DNA of 64,000 nucleotides from Pseudoalteromonas holothuriae (GTDB taxonomy: Bacteria; Pseudomonadota; Gammaproteobacteria; Enterobacterales; Alteromonadaceae): assembly GCF_945859825.1 (NCBI RefSeq), contig NZ_CAMAPC010000002.1, positions 1 through 64,000 of the forward strand, in the 5' to 3' direction. The notes beneath the pieces were generated by a model, which was given only the letters and a program-made list of their open reading frames with translations, searched no databases and had not been told where the DNA came from. The position numbers and the translations under genes were made by a program. Shown here one piece after another: positions 36,269 through 45,636 of this stretch; the first letter of the stretch is position 1; the number at the start of each line of letters is the position of its first letter.

Positions 36269-37426
36269 TTAACCTATTGTTTGCTCATTTGATAGTGAGT
36301 TAGCTTGGCTTCTATACGCGGTAGGAGTGGCACCCGCTATTTTCTTAAATGCAGTGTTAAAAGTAGATTTAGAGTTAAAGCCTACGTCATAGGCAATTAC
36401 TGATACCGTTTTATTTGTACTAGTAAGTAAAGACATTGCCTGTTTTATTCTATAGCTATTCACAAACTGGAAGAAGTTAGTATGTAAGCACTGAGAAAAG
36501 GTTTCTGAAATATGGTTTTCACTTACAGAAATGACATCTGAAAGTCGCTTTAAAGAGAGCTCTTCTTCTAAGAAAAGCGCCTCTTCACTCATTGCATTTT
36601 TTAACTTGCTGGCAATGAGGGCCATAGTTGCTTCATCTAAGGTTGCAGTTCGTGGCTGTTTGCTTTGGGGTTGTCCTTTATCTGAATCGCTAAGTAAGGG
36701 TTGTTTCAAGGCGAAGTGGCAAAAGATCACCAATACTAAGGCTTCAAAGAGATGCAAAATAGCCCCAGAGCCAAACCAAGTCCAACCAATAAAGCTAATG
36801 CCATAATCAAGCGAAAAGAACAGCCATACAAAACCCCACAGCACCAAGACTGTTTTAAACCAGTTCATAGAGCGCTTTTCTATATCTGAAAATCGCTCCA
36901 TTAATTGTAAGCAGTGCTGATTTTGCAACTTAAATGTGGCAGCTAAATAAAGACCAGTGAACACTATAAACGTACACATGCTAAACACACAGGTAAACAC
37001 CGCTATTTTAAATAGCTCGGGATCTCGTGTGGCAGGGTTGGCCATAGCAAGTTTTTCATCTGAAGTGATGCCAAAAATGAAAGGCAACATGCCAATAATG
37101 ACAATTACAGGACCAAGCAACGCTAATATGTGGGCTTTTTTTGGCAGTGCTTTCTCAGGTGACATGGTTGCAAAAGCATAAAAGTACAAGGCTGGTCCCA
37201 GCAGCATCCTAATTGGAAATTGCAAGCCAGCTAATGCAGGTGCATATTGATAAGCTCCTGAATAAATAAACAACTCTCCAATAATATGTACCAGCAGTAA
37301 AGCTAATAATCCTATGAGATATAGGGACTGTTTGTGCTTATCTCTACTTGCTACATCAACTAAAGCAAATATAGTCATGCCCATCATGCTGGAATAAATC
37401 ACGGTGGGTACAATATCAATACTCAA
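36269..37426 (-). CDS. AraC-family regulator with seven-helix membrane N-terminus
   Basis: 385 aa. A probable TTG start at 37426 has GAGG eight bases upstream. The N-terminal 240 residues hold about seven hydrophobic helices. The C-terminal 100 residues are an AraC DNA-binding domain (LSLKRLSDVISVSENHISETF, then AYDVGFNSKSTFNTAFKKIAGATPTAYR). Such membrane-tethered AraC regulators are common in Alteromonadales and Bacteroidetes. The target is unknown; the gene stands alone with long gaps on both sides. Confidence 0.9.
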   Translation of the reverse strand: MSIDIVPTVIYSSMMGMTIFALVDVASRDKHKQSLYLIGLLALLLVHIIGELFIYSGAYQYAPALAGLQFPIRMLLGPALYFYAFATMSPEKALPKKAHILALLGPVIVIIGMLPFIFGITSDEKLAMANPATRDPELFKIAVFTCVFSMCTFIVFTGLYLAATFKLQNQHCLQLMERFSDIEKRSMNWFKTVLVLWGFVWLFFSLDYGISFIGWTWFGSGAILHLFEALVLVIFCHFALKQPLLSDSDKGQPQSKQPRTATLDEATMALIASKLKNAMSEEALFLEEELSLKRLSDVISVSENHISETFSQCLHTNFFQFVNSYRIKQAMSLLTSTNKTVSVIAYDVGFNSKSTFNTAFKKIAGATPTAYRSQANSLSNEQTIG

Positions 37427-38108
37427 GAATGTGGCCTCAGTTTTAATTTTTTATTAGCAATATATTCATGATGTTATACTACTTTACAGCCTTAAGCCAT
37501 ATAAAGTTAATGGGTACTATATCCTTTGACTTGCACGGTTGTATCTTAAACCTTTAAAGCCCGTAGTACAAATGACACTTACAATTTGAGATGACGAAGA
37601 TCGTTATCTCAGATTATATACTGTTAAAAGAATATGCTTTTAACGGGGGTTGAATCTTACTTTACTCACACATGTTAGCTCATTGATTTTGGTATTTTTC
37701 AATAAAATAAAAAGCTTAGCTTTTTTGTTGGGTTTCATTTCGCTTGATTTTACTATGTATGTACTTAGGTGGAGTTTACTTTTTGACGATTTATTCAGCG
37801 TTATTGGTTAACACACATAGATAATGGTGCGACGAAACTTTTGCAGGGAAGGCTAGCCTTGCCTAAACCATGACTCACAGCTGTAAAAAACAACGACCTA
37901 ATACCAAGTTTAGAGAAGGATTTTGAAGTAGCCAATACTTTGCCATTTACATTACCTGCAATCCAAGGTCCAAAATGAGCAGTATAATTTTATTGGACAA
38001 ATAAAAATGAAATTAAAACGTTCAAATAGGCCCATTAAGACGATTAAAGCGCTTTGTTAAGGCAACTTACATATCATTATTTTAAAGGAAAACCTTACGG
38101 AGCAAACA
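37427..38108. other. Intergenic stretch without recognised gene
   Basis: About 680 bases. It contains a small hairpin GTTAAAAG-AATATG-CTTTTAAC at 37623-37644 and an AAAAAGCTTAGCTTTTTT inverted repeat near 37710. Both are AT-rich and of unclear role. No supported ORF. Confidence 0.4.
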
Positions 38109-38723
38109 ATGAGCAAAGCGATGATTTATAACAATAGGCCTACACAATGGGATGCAAAGCTTTTTCTTATCGCAGGAGTTTTTATGCTGGTTAACACCGC
38201 CTGTTTATGGATACGGGCTTATTCTGACTACCAGTTGTCAATTTTATGGGCCGCAGTTCCTGCAATAACCGCTTTATCGGCCAGTATCTTTGCACTACTT
38301 AAGCTATATAAGCGTGTTGCTCCTCAAGCGCCAAAATTAGCATTAAGTGGTGCAGGGTTTGCTTTAATAGCGGGTGCAGCTTTAGTTTTAGCTGCTGTAT
38401 GGATTTTCATCACATCAGTATTTGGCAGTGGTATATCCGATTCGCCTCAATTAGGGTTGAGTTTATTGACCGGTGTATTTATGGTTGCGATGGTGATTGC
38501 ATTTTTATGTTATGGCATCGCATGTTTGTTAGTTAAAAACATGAGTCGATTAGGGTATTTGTTATTTGCGCCCGTTGCATCATGGACAGTGATGCTACTA
38601 GTTGGGTTGTTAAAGGGCTTTGAAGTGGGGCTGTCACTTGATTTTTATACCAATGCAATTATTGGGATCGCTTTTTTAGCCATCGGTATCCTTCTTAAAG
38701 CCCCGTTACGCTCAAGAATATAA
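38109..38723 (+). CDS. Hypothetical membrane protein, about six TM helices
   Basis: 204 aa. I do not recognise a named family. Six hydrophobic stretches are evident (LFLIAGVFMLVNTACLWI, ILWAAVPAITALSASIFALL, AGFALIAGAALVLAAVWIFI, LSLLTGVFMVAMVIAFLCYG, LLFAPVASWTVMLLVGLL, NAIIGIAFLAIGILL). They are linked by short loops, so nearly the whole protein is in the inner membrane. GGAG lies upstream of the ATG. Isolated gene followed by two strong inverted repeats. Confidence 0.8.
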   Translation: MSKAMIYNNRPTQWDAKLFLIAGVFMLVNTACLWIRAYSDYQLSILWAAVPAITALSASIFALLKLYKRVAPQAPKLALSGAGFALIAGAALVLAAVWIFITSVFGSGISDSPQLGLSLLTGVFMVAMVIAFLCYGIACLLVKNMSRLGYLLFAPVASWTVMLLVGLLKGFEVGLSLDFYTNAIIGIAFLAIGILLKAPLRSRI

Positions 38724-38800
38724 GAGTAAACAAGAATTTAAAATTCAAAATACCTAGTTTTAAGCGCTTAGTTAAGTTACTTAGCCCTCTAATTTGCGTT

Positions 38801-38840
38801 GCTTTTATACTGTAATAGCTGACTATAACAGTATAAAAGC
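38801..38840. repeat. Inverted repeat, 13-base arms
   Basis: Arms GCTTTTATACTGT (38801-38813) and ACAGTATAAAAGC (38828-38840) pair perfectly around a 14-base loop. It directly precedes a longer palindrome. It could be a terminator for the membrane protein gene or part of a small non-coding element. Confidence 0.6.
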
Positions 38841-38851
38841 GGCTTGATATT

Positions 38852-38886
38852 GAACAAAGTATCATTCATTGAATGATACTTTGTTC
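38852..38886. repeat. 35-base near-perfect palindrome
   Basis: Seventeen-base arms (38852-38868 and 38870-38886) are exact reverse complements around a single T. The left arm starts GAACAAAGTATCATTCA. There is essentially no loop, which is unusual for a terminator and more like a protein-binding or cruciform site. The remaining gap to 39383 shows no gene. Confidence 0.65.
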
Positions 38887-39383
38887 AAGTTATTAAGCAT
38901 TTACTATTTTAAAACCCTTATCCAAACCTGTGATTATTTAGTTGGCAATACTTTTTATAAGTCATTTGCGGTAAAAAACTGATTCACTAAGAACTCCACA
39001 GCGGCGCTTAAGTGGTTATGTTTTTCTCAACAGGGATCTGCAGTCATAGGTATATGTGAAGTTTATTAATGACTGTCAATTTTTTATATCCATAAAGTAG
39101 GATGCAGTATTGTTTACTGAAAGTAATATTAAATCTTACTCATCAGTGTTTGTGATTTTAAATTTTAATTTAAAAAATGTTAACTTTAGGTTTTTTACTT
39201 TATTTAATCATGGCTTCATTGAATTTACTTAGCTTAGTGTGCCACTACTTTAGTTTAATGTTAATGCAAATAAACTCCCCGTAATATGAAATTATTAATT
39301 TAATAAAGCATATGTAATCTAAATTAGTATGAATATCGATTTGCATATTTTCTACATACATTAACGTTAAGGAGAAACATTGA

Positions 39384-41837
39384 ATGAAACGACAAACTAA
39401 AATAGGTATTGCTATGTTAATGGGTTTTTTTCCATTAACCGCTGCTGCGAATAATAGTGCCGCACCTAAAGTGCCGCTAATTGAATCGACCGTATTAAAA
39501 GCGGAGCAGTTAAGCGCACCTGCAAAAATACAAATCGACAAGTTTGGTATTGCGCATATTACAGCTAGCAGCGACAGCGATGTGTATTTTGCACAGGGCT
39601 TTAATATAGCAAGAGAAAGGCTTTGGCAAATAGATTTGTGGCGCAGGAAAGGGTTGGGCCTTTTGTCACAGGCATTTGGTCCAGCCTTTATAGAGCAGGA
39701 TAAAGCCAGTCGATTATTTCTTTTTCGGGGCAACATAAAGCATGAACGTTGGCAGTATGGTTTTGAAGCAGCGACAGCCCTTGAAAGCTTTGTAACAGGA
39801 ATAAACTACTATATTGATCAGATAGATGCGGGCACCGTGGCGTTGCCTGTAGAATTTAGCCTTTTAGAGTATCAGCCAGCGAAATGGCATGCGGATGATA
39901 TTTTAAAAATTCGTAGCCATGGCTTAAGTCGAAATGTTAATAGTGAAGTCACACGCGCAAAAATGGTTCGTGACTTTAGCCTTGAATTGGATGCTTTACG
40001 GGTAAAACTTGAACCTGAGCATAGTACAGCAGTACCTGATGGAGTTAGCTATGACTCCTTGCCTGATGATGTGCTTAAGTTATACACGTTGGCAACATCA
40101 GGGGTAAGGTTTTCTTCACAGCAAATTCAAGCAGCCTCAACATCACTGCCTGCAGGACAAGCTGTAAAAGCCTTGTTACAACAAGTGGAAGATGAGGCAT
40201 TGACCGCAAGTGCTCAAAGGCAGCTTGGCAGCAACAATTGGGCAATATCACCGTCAAATACAAGCACCGGTCGTGCAATTTTAGCCTCTGATCCACATCG
40301 GGTAAATTCAGTGCCATCTGGTCGTTACGCCGTGCACTTAAAATCTGACACGATGAATGTGATAGGTGCTGGTGAACCTTACATACCCGGCGTTTCACTC
40401 GGTCATAATGGTCATATTGCGTTTGGCTTTACGGTTTTTTCTGCAGACCAAGAAGACTTATATTTCTATGATCTTAACCCGAATGATAAAAATACTTATC
40501 AATACCGCCACTATTGGCAAAACATAGAGACTATTACGGAAGCAATTCCGGTAAAAGGGCAGCAAGATGAACTTGTTACTTTGGAGTTTACACAGCATGG
40601 ACCGGTGATTTATCGTGATGATGCTAATAATGCACTCTATGCCATTCGGGCTGCGTGGCTAGAGCCTGGGATGGTGCCTTATTTAGCGAGCTTAGAGTAT
40701 CAAAAAGCCCGAAATTGGTGGCAGTATCGCCGTGCACTTGGGGCATTTAAAAACCCATCAGAGAACCATGTTTTTGCTGATATACAAGGTAATATTGCAT
40801 TAAAGACAGCAGGCTATGTGCCATACCGTGCAAATTGGGATGGCTTATTGCCGGTACCGGGTAATGGCAAGTATGAGTGGACATGGCGTATTCCAATTGA
40901 ATTTTTACCTTTTGAGTATAACCCTAAGAAAGGTTGGGTTGCCTCTGCCAATGAAATGAATTTTTCATCAAGCTTACCATTTCATATTGGATACGAATGG
41001 GCGGGTGATTACCGTTTTCGTCGCATCGAAGAAGTGCTTGATAATAGCAATGAGCACGGTATTGATGATAGCTTAGCACTGCAAGCAGATACGTACTCGA
41101 TTCCCGCTACAGAACTAATTGCAGCAATTCCACTTGCCAGTATTTCAAATTCTATTGCACAACAGTTATTAATTGACTTGCAACTATGGGACAAGGACCT
41201 TACGGCATCTTCCACTCAAGCGCATTTTTTTAGTGTTTGGTGGCATCGTTACTTACGACCAAGCATGCTTAGTATGTTAGTGCCAACCGAAGCGTTCGCG
41301 TATTTAGCGGATTTGTCTAGTTTTGGTGACCAAGCCGAGCTACTTGATATGGTAAAAAATGCATTTAATTCAGAAGCGGTGTTGAGCAAAGCGCAAATGA
41401 CAAACTTAGTGACACAAACTTTACTGGCATGTGCAGCAGATGCTGAAAATTTAACGTCTCAATGGGGGCAAAGTCATGCGGCAAGGTTGGTTCACCCTAT
41501 TACGCCGTTACTGCCAGCACCATTGCAAAGCTATTTCAACCCATGGCAAAATCTGAGCCGAGGAGGCTCCATGGATACCGTTAACGCAAATTGGCATGCC
41601 TATAACTTAACAGGCAACTTTTCAACTGTTGCGGGCACAACGTGGCGAATGGTAATTGATGTGGGTGAGTGGGACAACTCAAAAGTGATGAATGCCCCAG
41701 GACAATCGGGCAATCCTAGTAGCCCATTTTACCAAAACCTTGCTAATGAATGGGCTGCAGACGGCAGTATTCCACTGTATTACTCAAGTTCGCTAATTGA
41801 TGAGAATACTGTACAGGAAATACAGTTGCGTCCATAA
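39384..41837 (+). CDS. Penicillin acylase family Ntn-hydrolase (secreted amidase)
   Basis: 817 aa with a signal peptide (GIAMLMGFFPLTAAANN). The alpha-chain region has the family FGIAHITASSDSDVYFAQGF and RLWQIDLWRRKGLG. After a linker, the autocatalytic site QLGSNNWAIS places nucleophile Ser283 at the new beta-chain N-terminus. ILASDPH, GHNGHIAFGFTV and GGSMDTVNAN follow as expected for the beta chain. Members hydrolyse side-chain amides; in marine bacteria many are acyl-homoserine lactone acylases, so quorum quenching is possible, but the substrate is not determined here. AAGGAG precedes the start and a strong terminator follows. Confidence 0.92.
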   Translation: MKRQTKIGIAMLMGFFPLTAAANNSAAPKVPLIESTVLKAEQLSAPAKIQIDKFGIAHITASSDSDVYFAQGFNIARERLWQIDLWRRKGLGLLSQAFGPAFIEQDKASRLFLFRGNIKHERWQYGFEAATALESFVTGINYYIDQIDAGTVALPVEFSLLEYQPAKWHADDILKIRSHGLSRNVNSEVTRAKMVRDFSLELDALRVKLEPEHSTAVPDGVSYDSLPDDVLKLYTLATSGVRFSSQQIQAASTSLPAGQAVKALLQQVEDEALTASAQRQLGSNNWAISPSNTSTGRAILASDPHRVNSVPSGRYAVHLKSDTMNVIGAGEPYIPGVSLGHNGHIAFGFTVFSADQEDLYFYDLNPNDKNTYQYRHYWQNIETITEAIPVKGQQDELVTLEFTQHGPVIYRDDANNALYAIRAAWLEPGMVPYLASLEYQKARNWWQYRRALGAFKNPSENHVFADIQGNIALKTAGYVPYRANWDGLLPVPGNGKYEWTWRIPIEFLPFEYNPKKGWVASANEMNFSSSLPFHIGYEWAGDYRFRRIEEVLDNSNEHGIDDSLALQADTYSIPATELIAAIPLASISNSIAQQLLIDLQLWDKDLTASSTQAHFFSVWWHRYLRPSMLSMLVPTEAFAYLADLSSFGDQAELLDMVKNAFNSEAVLSKAQMTNLVTQTLLACAADAENLTSQWGQSHAARLVHPITPLLPAPLQSYFNPWQNLSRGGSMDTVNANWHAYNLTGNFSTVAGTTWRMVIDVGEWDNSKVMNAPGQSGNPSSPFYQNLANEWAADGSIPLYYSSSLIDENTVQEIQLRP

Positions 41838-41853
41838 ATAAACATTTCTATTT

Positions 41854-41880
41854 AGGTCAGCTTAAATAGCTGACCTTTTT
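41854..41880 (+). terminator. Intrinsic terminator after the acylase gene
   Basis: Arms AGGTCAGCT and AGCTGACCT with a five-base loop are followed by TTTTC and a T-rich stretch, 17 bases after the stop. Confidence 0.88.
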
Positions 41881-42050
41881 CGCTTTTTATTTTTGCCATT
41901 TGTGGGGGGTCCATATCATACCTCAAGACACATATAGCCAAAAATAAGGTAATGCTATAAAAGGGTTGCTAATTTATATTGACCAAGATAGTGCTTTTGA
42001 CAATACTAAAGTGAAATTTTTAATCATATACGTCAGTCTCAAGGTTGCAT

Positions 42051-44477
42051 ATGTCAGGTAGACACCAAAAGAGCTTGGAACAAGAAAATAAAGAACTAAG
42101 AACGCAGCTGGCTAGCGTGTCTTCTGAAAGAGATAAGTATAAAGCACTTTTTGATACCTCAGGTGATGCATTATCGATTATTGACCTAAATTCAGGTAAG
42201 TTTGTTGAATGCAACCAATCTGCAGTAAACATGCACGGTGTTTTAGATAAAAACAACTTTTTGGACCTTTCACCTTCTGATATTTCACCGCAATATCAGC
42301 CTTGTGGTAACCCTTCTGCAGTATTAGCCAATGAGTATATCGAAAAAGCTTTTACTGAAGGACCCCAGCTATTTCAATGGCGTCATTCTCGGCTTGATGG
42401 TTCTATTTTTCCGTGTTTAGTTTCTTTAAGTGCATTTCAAATACAAGGTGAGAACCTAATACTTGCGATAGGCAGAGATATATCTGAATTAATGGCAACT
42501 AGAGCGCTATTAGATGAGGCTCAGTCAAGCATCGAGCGCTACAAAAAAGCGTATCAACAAGAGAAAGAAAAATTTGAACTCTTTGTTAATTTAGCACCAA
42601 TTGGTATTGCTATTAATGCTATGAAAGACGGCGCTTTTCATTATGTGAATAAAGAGTTTGGTAGCATGACGGGGTATTCTGTTGATGAATTAAATAGCAT
42701 GGATTACTGGGCGTTAACACCTCGAAAGTATGAAAAACAAGAGCAGGAGCAACTTTGTGATATGCAAGAAAAAGGGCGCTATGGTCCATATCATAAAGAG
42801 TATATTCATAAAAAAGGAAACCACTTTCCGGTGTTATTGTCTGGCATAATGATAACCGATAGTAATGGTGATGATTTTATCTGGTCAGTAGTTCAAGATA
42901 CATCGCAACAAAAAGAGGCGGAAGCAAAAATACACAAAGCTAGGGAGCAAGCTGACTCTTTTGCTTTTAGAATGCAGTTGGCAAACGATTCTGCTGGTAT
43001 TGGTGTGTGGGAATGGGATCTCATATCAAATGAGCTCATTTGGGATGACTGGATGTTTAAGTTGTATGGTGTGCCGAAAAGCCAATTCTCAGGGGTGTAT
43101 GAATACTGGGAACAGGCTGTGCACCCTGATGACATAACCTATGCAAAGGCGTCACTGCAAAGAGCACTTACTGAAAATACAATTTACGATCCAGAGTTTA
43201 GGGTTATTCATCCAAATAAAAACGTAAGAACATTAAAAGCCAGTGCTGAAGTGATTAAAGACAATACAGGCAAACCGATAAAAGTAATTGGCGTTAATTA
43301 TGATGTAACGGATAAAATTAATGCGATTGAGAAACTAGAAGCGGCTAAAAAAGAGGCCGAGAATTCAGCTAAAGCAAAAGGCGAATTTTTAGCAAATATG
43401 AGCCATGAGATCCGCACTCCAATGAATGCAATTTTAGGCGGCTTACAGTTACTACAAAATACCGAATTAAAACCTGATTTACGCAAAGTACTCGATAATG
43501 CAGCCTTTTCAGCTAAGAGCCTACTGACAATCATCAACGATATTTTGGATTACTCGAAGATTGAGTCAAATAAGATTGAGCTAGAGTATGCGTCCCTTTT
43601 ACTGTTGGATGTTATAGAGTCAGTTAAGTACGACCTCGATTCGTTGATAAGTAATAAAGGCATAGATTTTATCGTCTCAGTTGAAGAAAATTATGTGGAT
43701 GGTTGGGTTGGCGATCTGGTTAGGATAAAACAGATACTGTTAAATTTGACCTCTAATGCGGTTAAATTTACTCATCAAGGTACTGTTAAGATTAAGCTCA
43801 GTTGCATTGCATATAAAAATGAGCAAGCGGTTCAAATAAGCATTAAAGACTCAGGTATTGGCATGAGTTCAGAGGTTCAAGCACGCATATTTGATCGATT
43901 TTCACAAGCAGATACTTCAACGACAAGGCAGTATGGCGGTACGGGCTTGGGAATGTCTATCACGCTGAGTTTAGTGAAAATGATGCAGGGTTCGTTAAAA
44001 TTAGCCAGTGAACTTGGTCGTGGCACTATGATTGACGTTATATTGCCACTTGCTAGAGCATCAAATAAATCAGAGATGACGTTCAAAAAGTCACTTAACC
44101 CGCCTGATTTAAAAGGGAAGTATGTGCTTGTTGCAGAAGATAACAAAATAAATCAGATACTTATATCGACCATGTTGAAAGGTACTAAAGCTGAACTTGT
44201 GCTTGTCGACAATGGCGCTTTAGCTGTTGATGCTTTTAAAGAACAAAAATTTGACTTAGTCTTAATGGATATCAATATGCCTATCATGGACGGCGTTCAG
44301 GCACAACACGAAATTAGCCTGATCAATCGCGCAACTCCTGTTATCGCCTTGACTGCAAACGTTATGGTTGAAGATGTTAATCGTTATTTAGAACAAGGCT
44401 TTAATGCTCACATACCTAAACCTATAGACTTAAATATTTTGTATGGCGTTTTGTCTGATTATATAAAATTAGAGTGA
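42051..44477 (+). CDS. Cytoplasmic PAS hybrid sensor kinase with receiver
   Basis: 808 aa from the ATG at 42051 (an in-frame TTG two codons earlier is unlikely). A short coiled-coil start is followed by three PAS/PAC units (about residues 30-140, 170-280, 300-420). The HisKA has His452 in NMSHEIRTPMNAIL. The HATPase shows NLTSNAVKFT, DSGIGM and GTGLGMSITLSLV. The receiver domain has Asp740 in LMDINMPIMDG. No membrane helices and no output domain are present, so signalling must pass to a separate Hpt or regulator. No such partner is adjacent. Confidence 0.95.
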   Translation: MSGRHQKSLEQENKELRTQLASVSSERDKYKALFDTSGDALSIIDLNSGKFVECNQSAVNMHGVLDKNNFLDLSPSDISPQYQPCGNPSAVLANEYIEKAFTEGPQLFQWRHSRLDGSIFPCLVSLSAFQIQGENLILAIGRDISELMATRALLDEAQSSIERYKKAYQQEKEKFELFVNLAPIGIAINAMKDGAFHYVNKEFGSMTGYSVDELNSMDYWALTPRKYEKQEQEQLCDMQEKGRYGPYHKEYIHKKGNHFPVLLSGIMITDSNGDDFIWSVVQDTSQQKEAEAKIHKAREQADSFAFRMQLANDSAGIGVWEWDLISNELIWDDWMFKLYGVPKSQFSGVYEYWEQAVHPDDITYAKASLQRALTENTIYDPEFRVIHPNKNVRTLKASAEVIKDNTGKPIKVIGVNYDVTDKINAIEKLEAAKKEAENSAKAKGEFLANMSHEIRTPMNAILGGLQLLQNTELKPDLRKVLDNAAFSAKSLLTIINDILDYSKIESNKIELEYASLLLLDVIESVKYDLDSLISNKGIDFIVSVEENYVDGWVGDLVRIKQILLNLTSNAVKFTHQGTVKIKLSCIAYKNEQAVQISIKDSGIGMSSEVQARIFDRFSQADTSTTRQYGGTGLGMSITLSLVKMMQGSLKLASELGRGTMIDVILPLARASNKSEMTFKKSLNPPDLKGKYVLVAEDNKINQILISTMLKGTKAELVLVDNGALAVDAFKEQKFDLVLMDINMPIMDGVQAQHEISLINRATPVIALTANVMVEDVNRYLEQGFNAHIPKPIDLNILYGVLSDYIKLE

Positions 44478-44703
44478 TTTGGAAAATCTTGTATGTTGCC
44501 CAAGTGTGATAAAAATAGGCAAGGCCAGTAAGGTCATTTGCGTTTATTGATAAAGACTTTAAACGTATAGGTAAGAAATAGTTAGCTGAGCTATATGCTT
44601 TGTTAATGTGCCGATAAGTTGTTATTAAGAGGGCCGTTCTTTACACATTATTGGCTTTGAGGTTACGTTGATACTCATCGGTCAAAATAAGTCGAATGCA
44701 ATA

Positions 44704-44757
44704 TCATCTAAATAAAGCACTTCCAGCGATACCTGCTCCCACAATTAATACACGCAT
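44704..44757 (-). pseudogene. N-terminal remnant of an FAD-dependent monooxygenase-like gene
   Basis: On the minus strand from an ATG at 44757 the frame reads MRVLIVGAGIAGSALFR and then a TGA at 44704-44706. VLIVGAGIAG is the Rossmann GxGxxG start of FAD-dependent monooxygenases and oxidoreductases. Nothing beyond follows in any frame, so only a fossil of the start survives. The rest of the 505-base gap 44478-44982 has no recognisable gene. Confidence 0.5.
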
Positions 44758-44982
44758 GTGCAATGGCCTTATATATTTGATGAAATACGAGTTTGTATAA
44801 TATGGGCTAGACAATAGGGTGTTTTTTAGTTGCTGACAAGTGATTTGTATTGAGATAAACAGTGTGCCGTTTTTATAGGCACATAAGAGCTTTAATAAGC
44901 GATATACATTGCGCCTTTTAGAGGCAAGTGTTTATTTATTCAGCGCAATGTTAGACTTTGTTCATAGCTTAAAGGAGATATC

Positions 44983-45636
44983 GTGATAGAAGTATCAAAT
45001 TTGTTTTTTAGCCGGGCTGATGGGGGTGAAAAGCATACTATTTTTAATGGACTCACTCTTGATGTACCTCAGTCGCAGCATTTGGCTTTATTGGGTGACA
45101 GTGGTTGTGGCAAGACCACTTTATTGCATATTCTTGCTGGGCTCCTCAAGCCCGACAGCGGCTCGGTTAAAGTAAATGGCTTAGAGTTATCTCAGTTGAA
45201 TGAGCAGCAATTGGCATTGTACCGCCGTAAAATTGGTCTTATATTTCAGCATTATCAACTGCTTGACTGTCTAACGGTAAAGCAAAATATTTTATTTCAG
45301 CATAACTTGAACTTTACTGATCAAGTGCCTGCACAGTTTGATGAACTGGTTCAAAAGTTGGGTTTATATAATAAATTAAGCGCGTTGCCCCATCAGTTAT
45401 CTGGGGGAGAGCAGCAGCGTGTAGGGATTGCCCGAGCCATTTTGAATAAACCAAGCATTATTCTTGCTGATGAGCCTACCGGGAACCTAGATCAGCAACG
45501 CTCTCATCAAGTGGTTAAATTGCTGATGGAGTTATGCCAAGCACGGCAAATAAGTTTAGTAATGGTAACGCATAGTCACCAACTCACTGACTACTTTGAT
45601 AATGTGAAAGTGCTAAGAGATGGTCAGTTTGAATAA
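44983..45636 (+). CDS. LolD/MacB-type ABC ATPase
   Basis: 217 aa, GTG start with AAGGAG. Walker A is GDSGCGKTT, the signature is [14 protein letters not shown], Walker B is [12 protein letters not shown], and the H-loop is VTHS. It is of the class that works with FtsX-type permeases in mechanotransmission or lipoprotein handling. It overlaps the permease gene by 17 bases and forms a three-gene unit with it and an AttH-like lipoprotein. Confidence 0.93.
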   Translation: MIEVSNLFFSRADGGEKHTIFNGLTLDVPQSQHLALLGDSGCGKTTLLHILAGLLKPDSGSVKVNGLELSQLNEQQLALYRRKIGLIFQHYQLLDCLTVKQNILFQHNLNFTDQVPAQFDELVQKLGLYNKLSALPHQLSGGEQQRVGIARAILNKPSIILADEPTGNLDQQRSHQVVKLLMELCQARQISLVMVTHSHQLTDYFDNVKVLRDGQFE

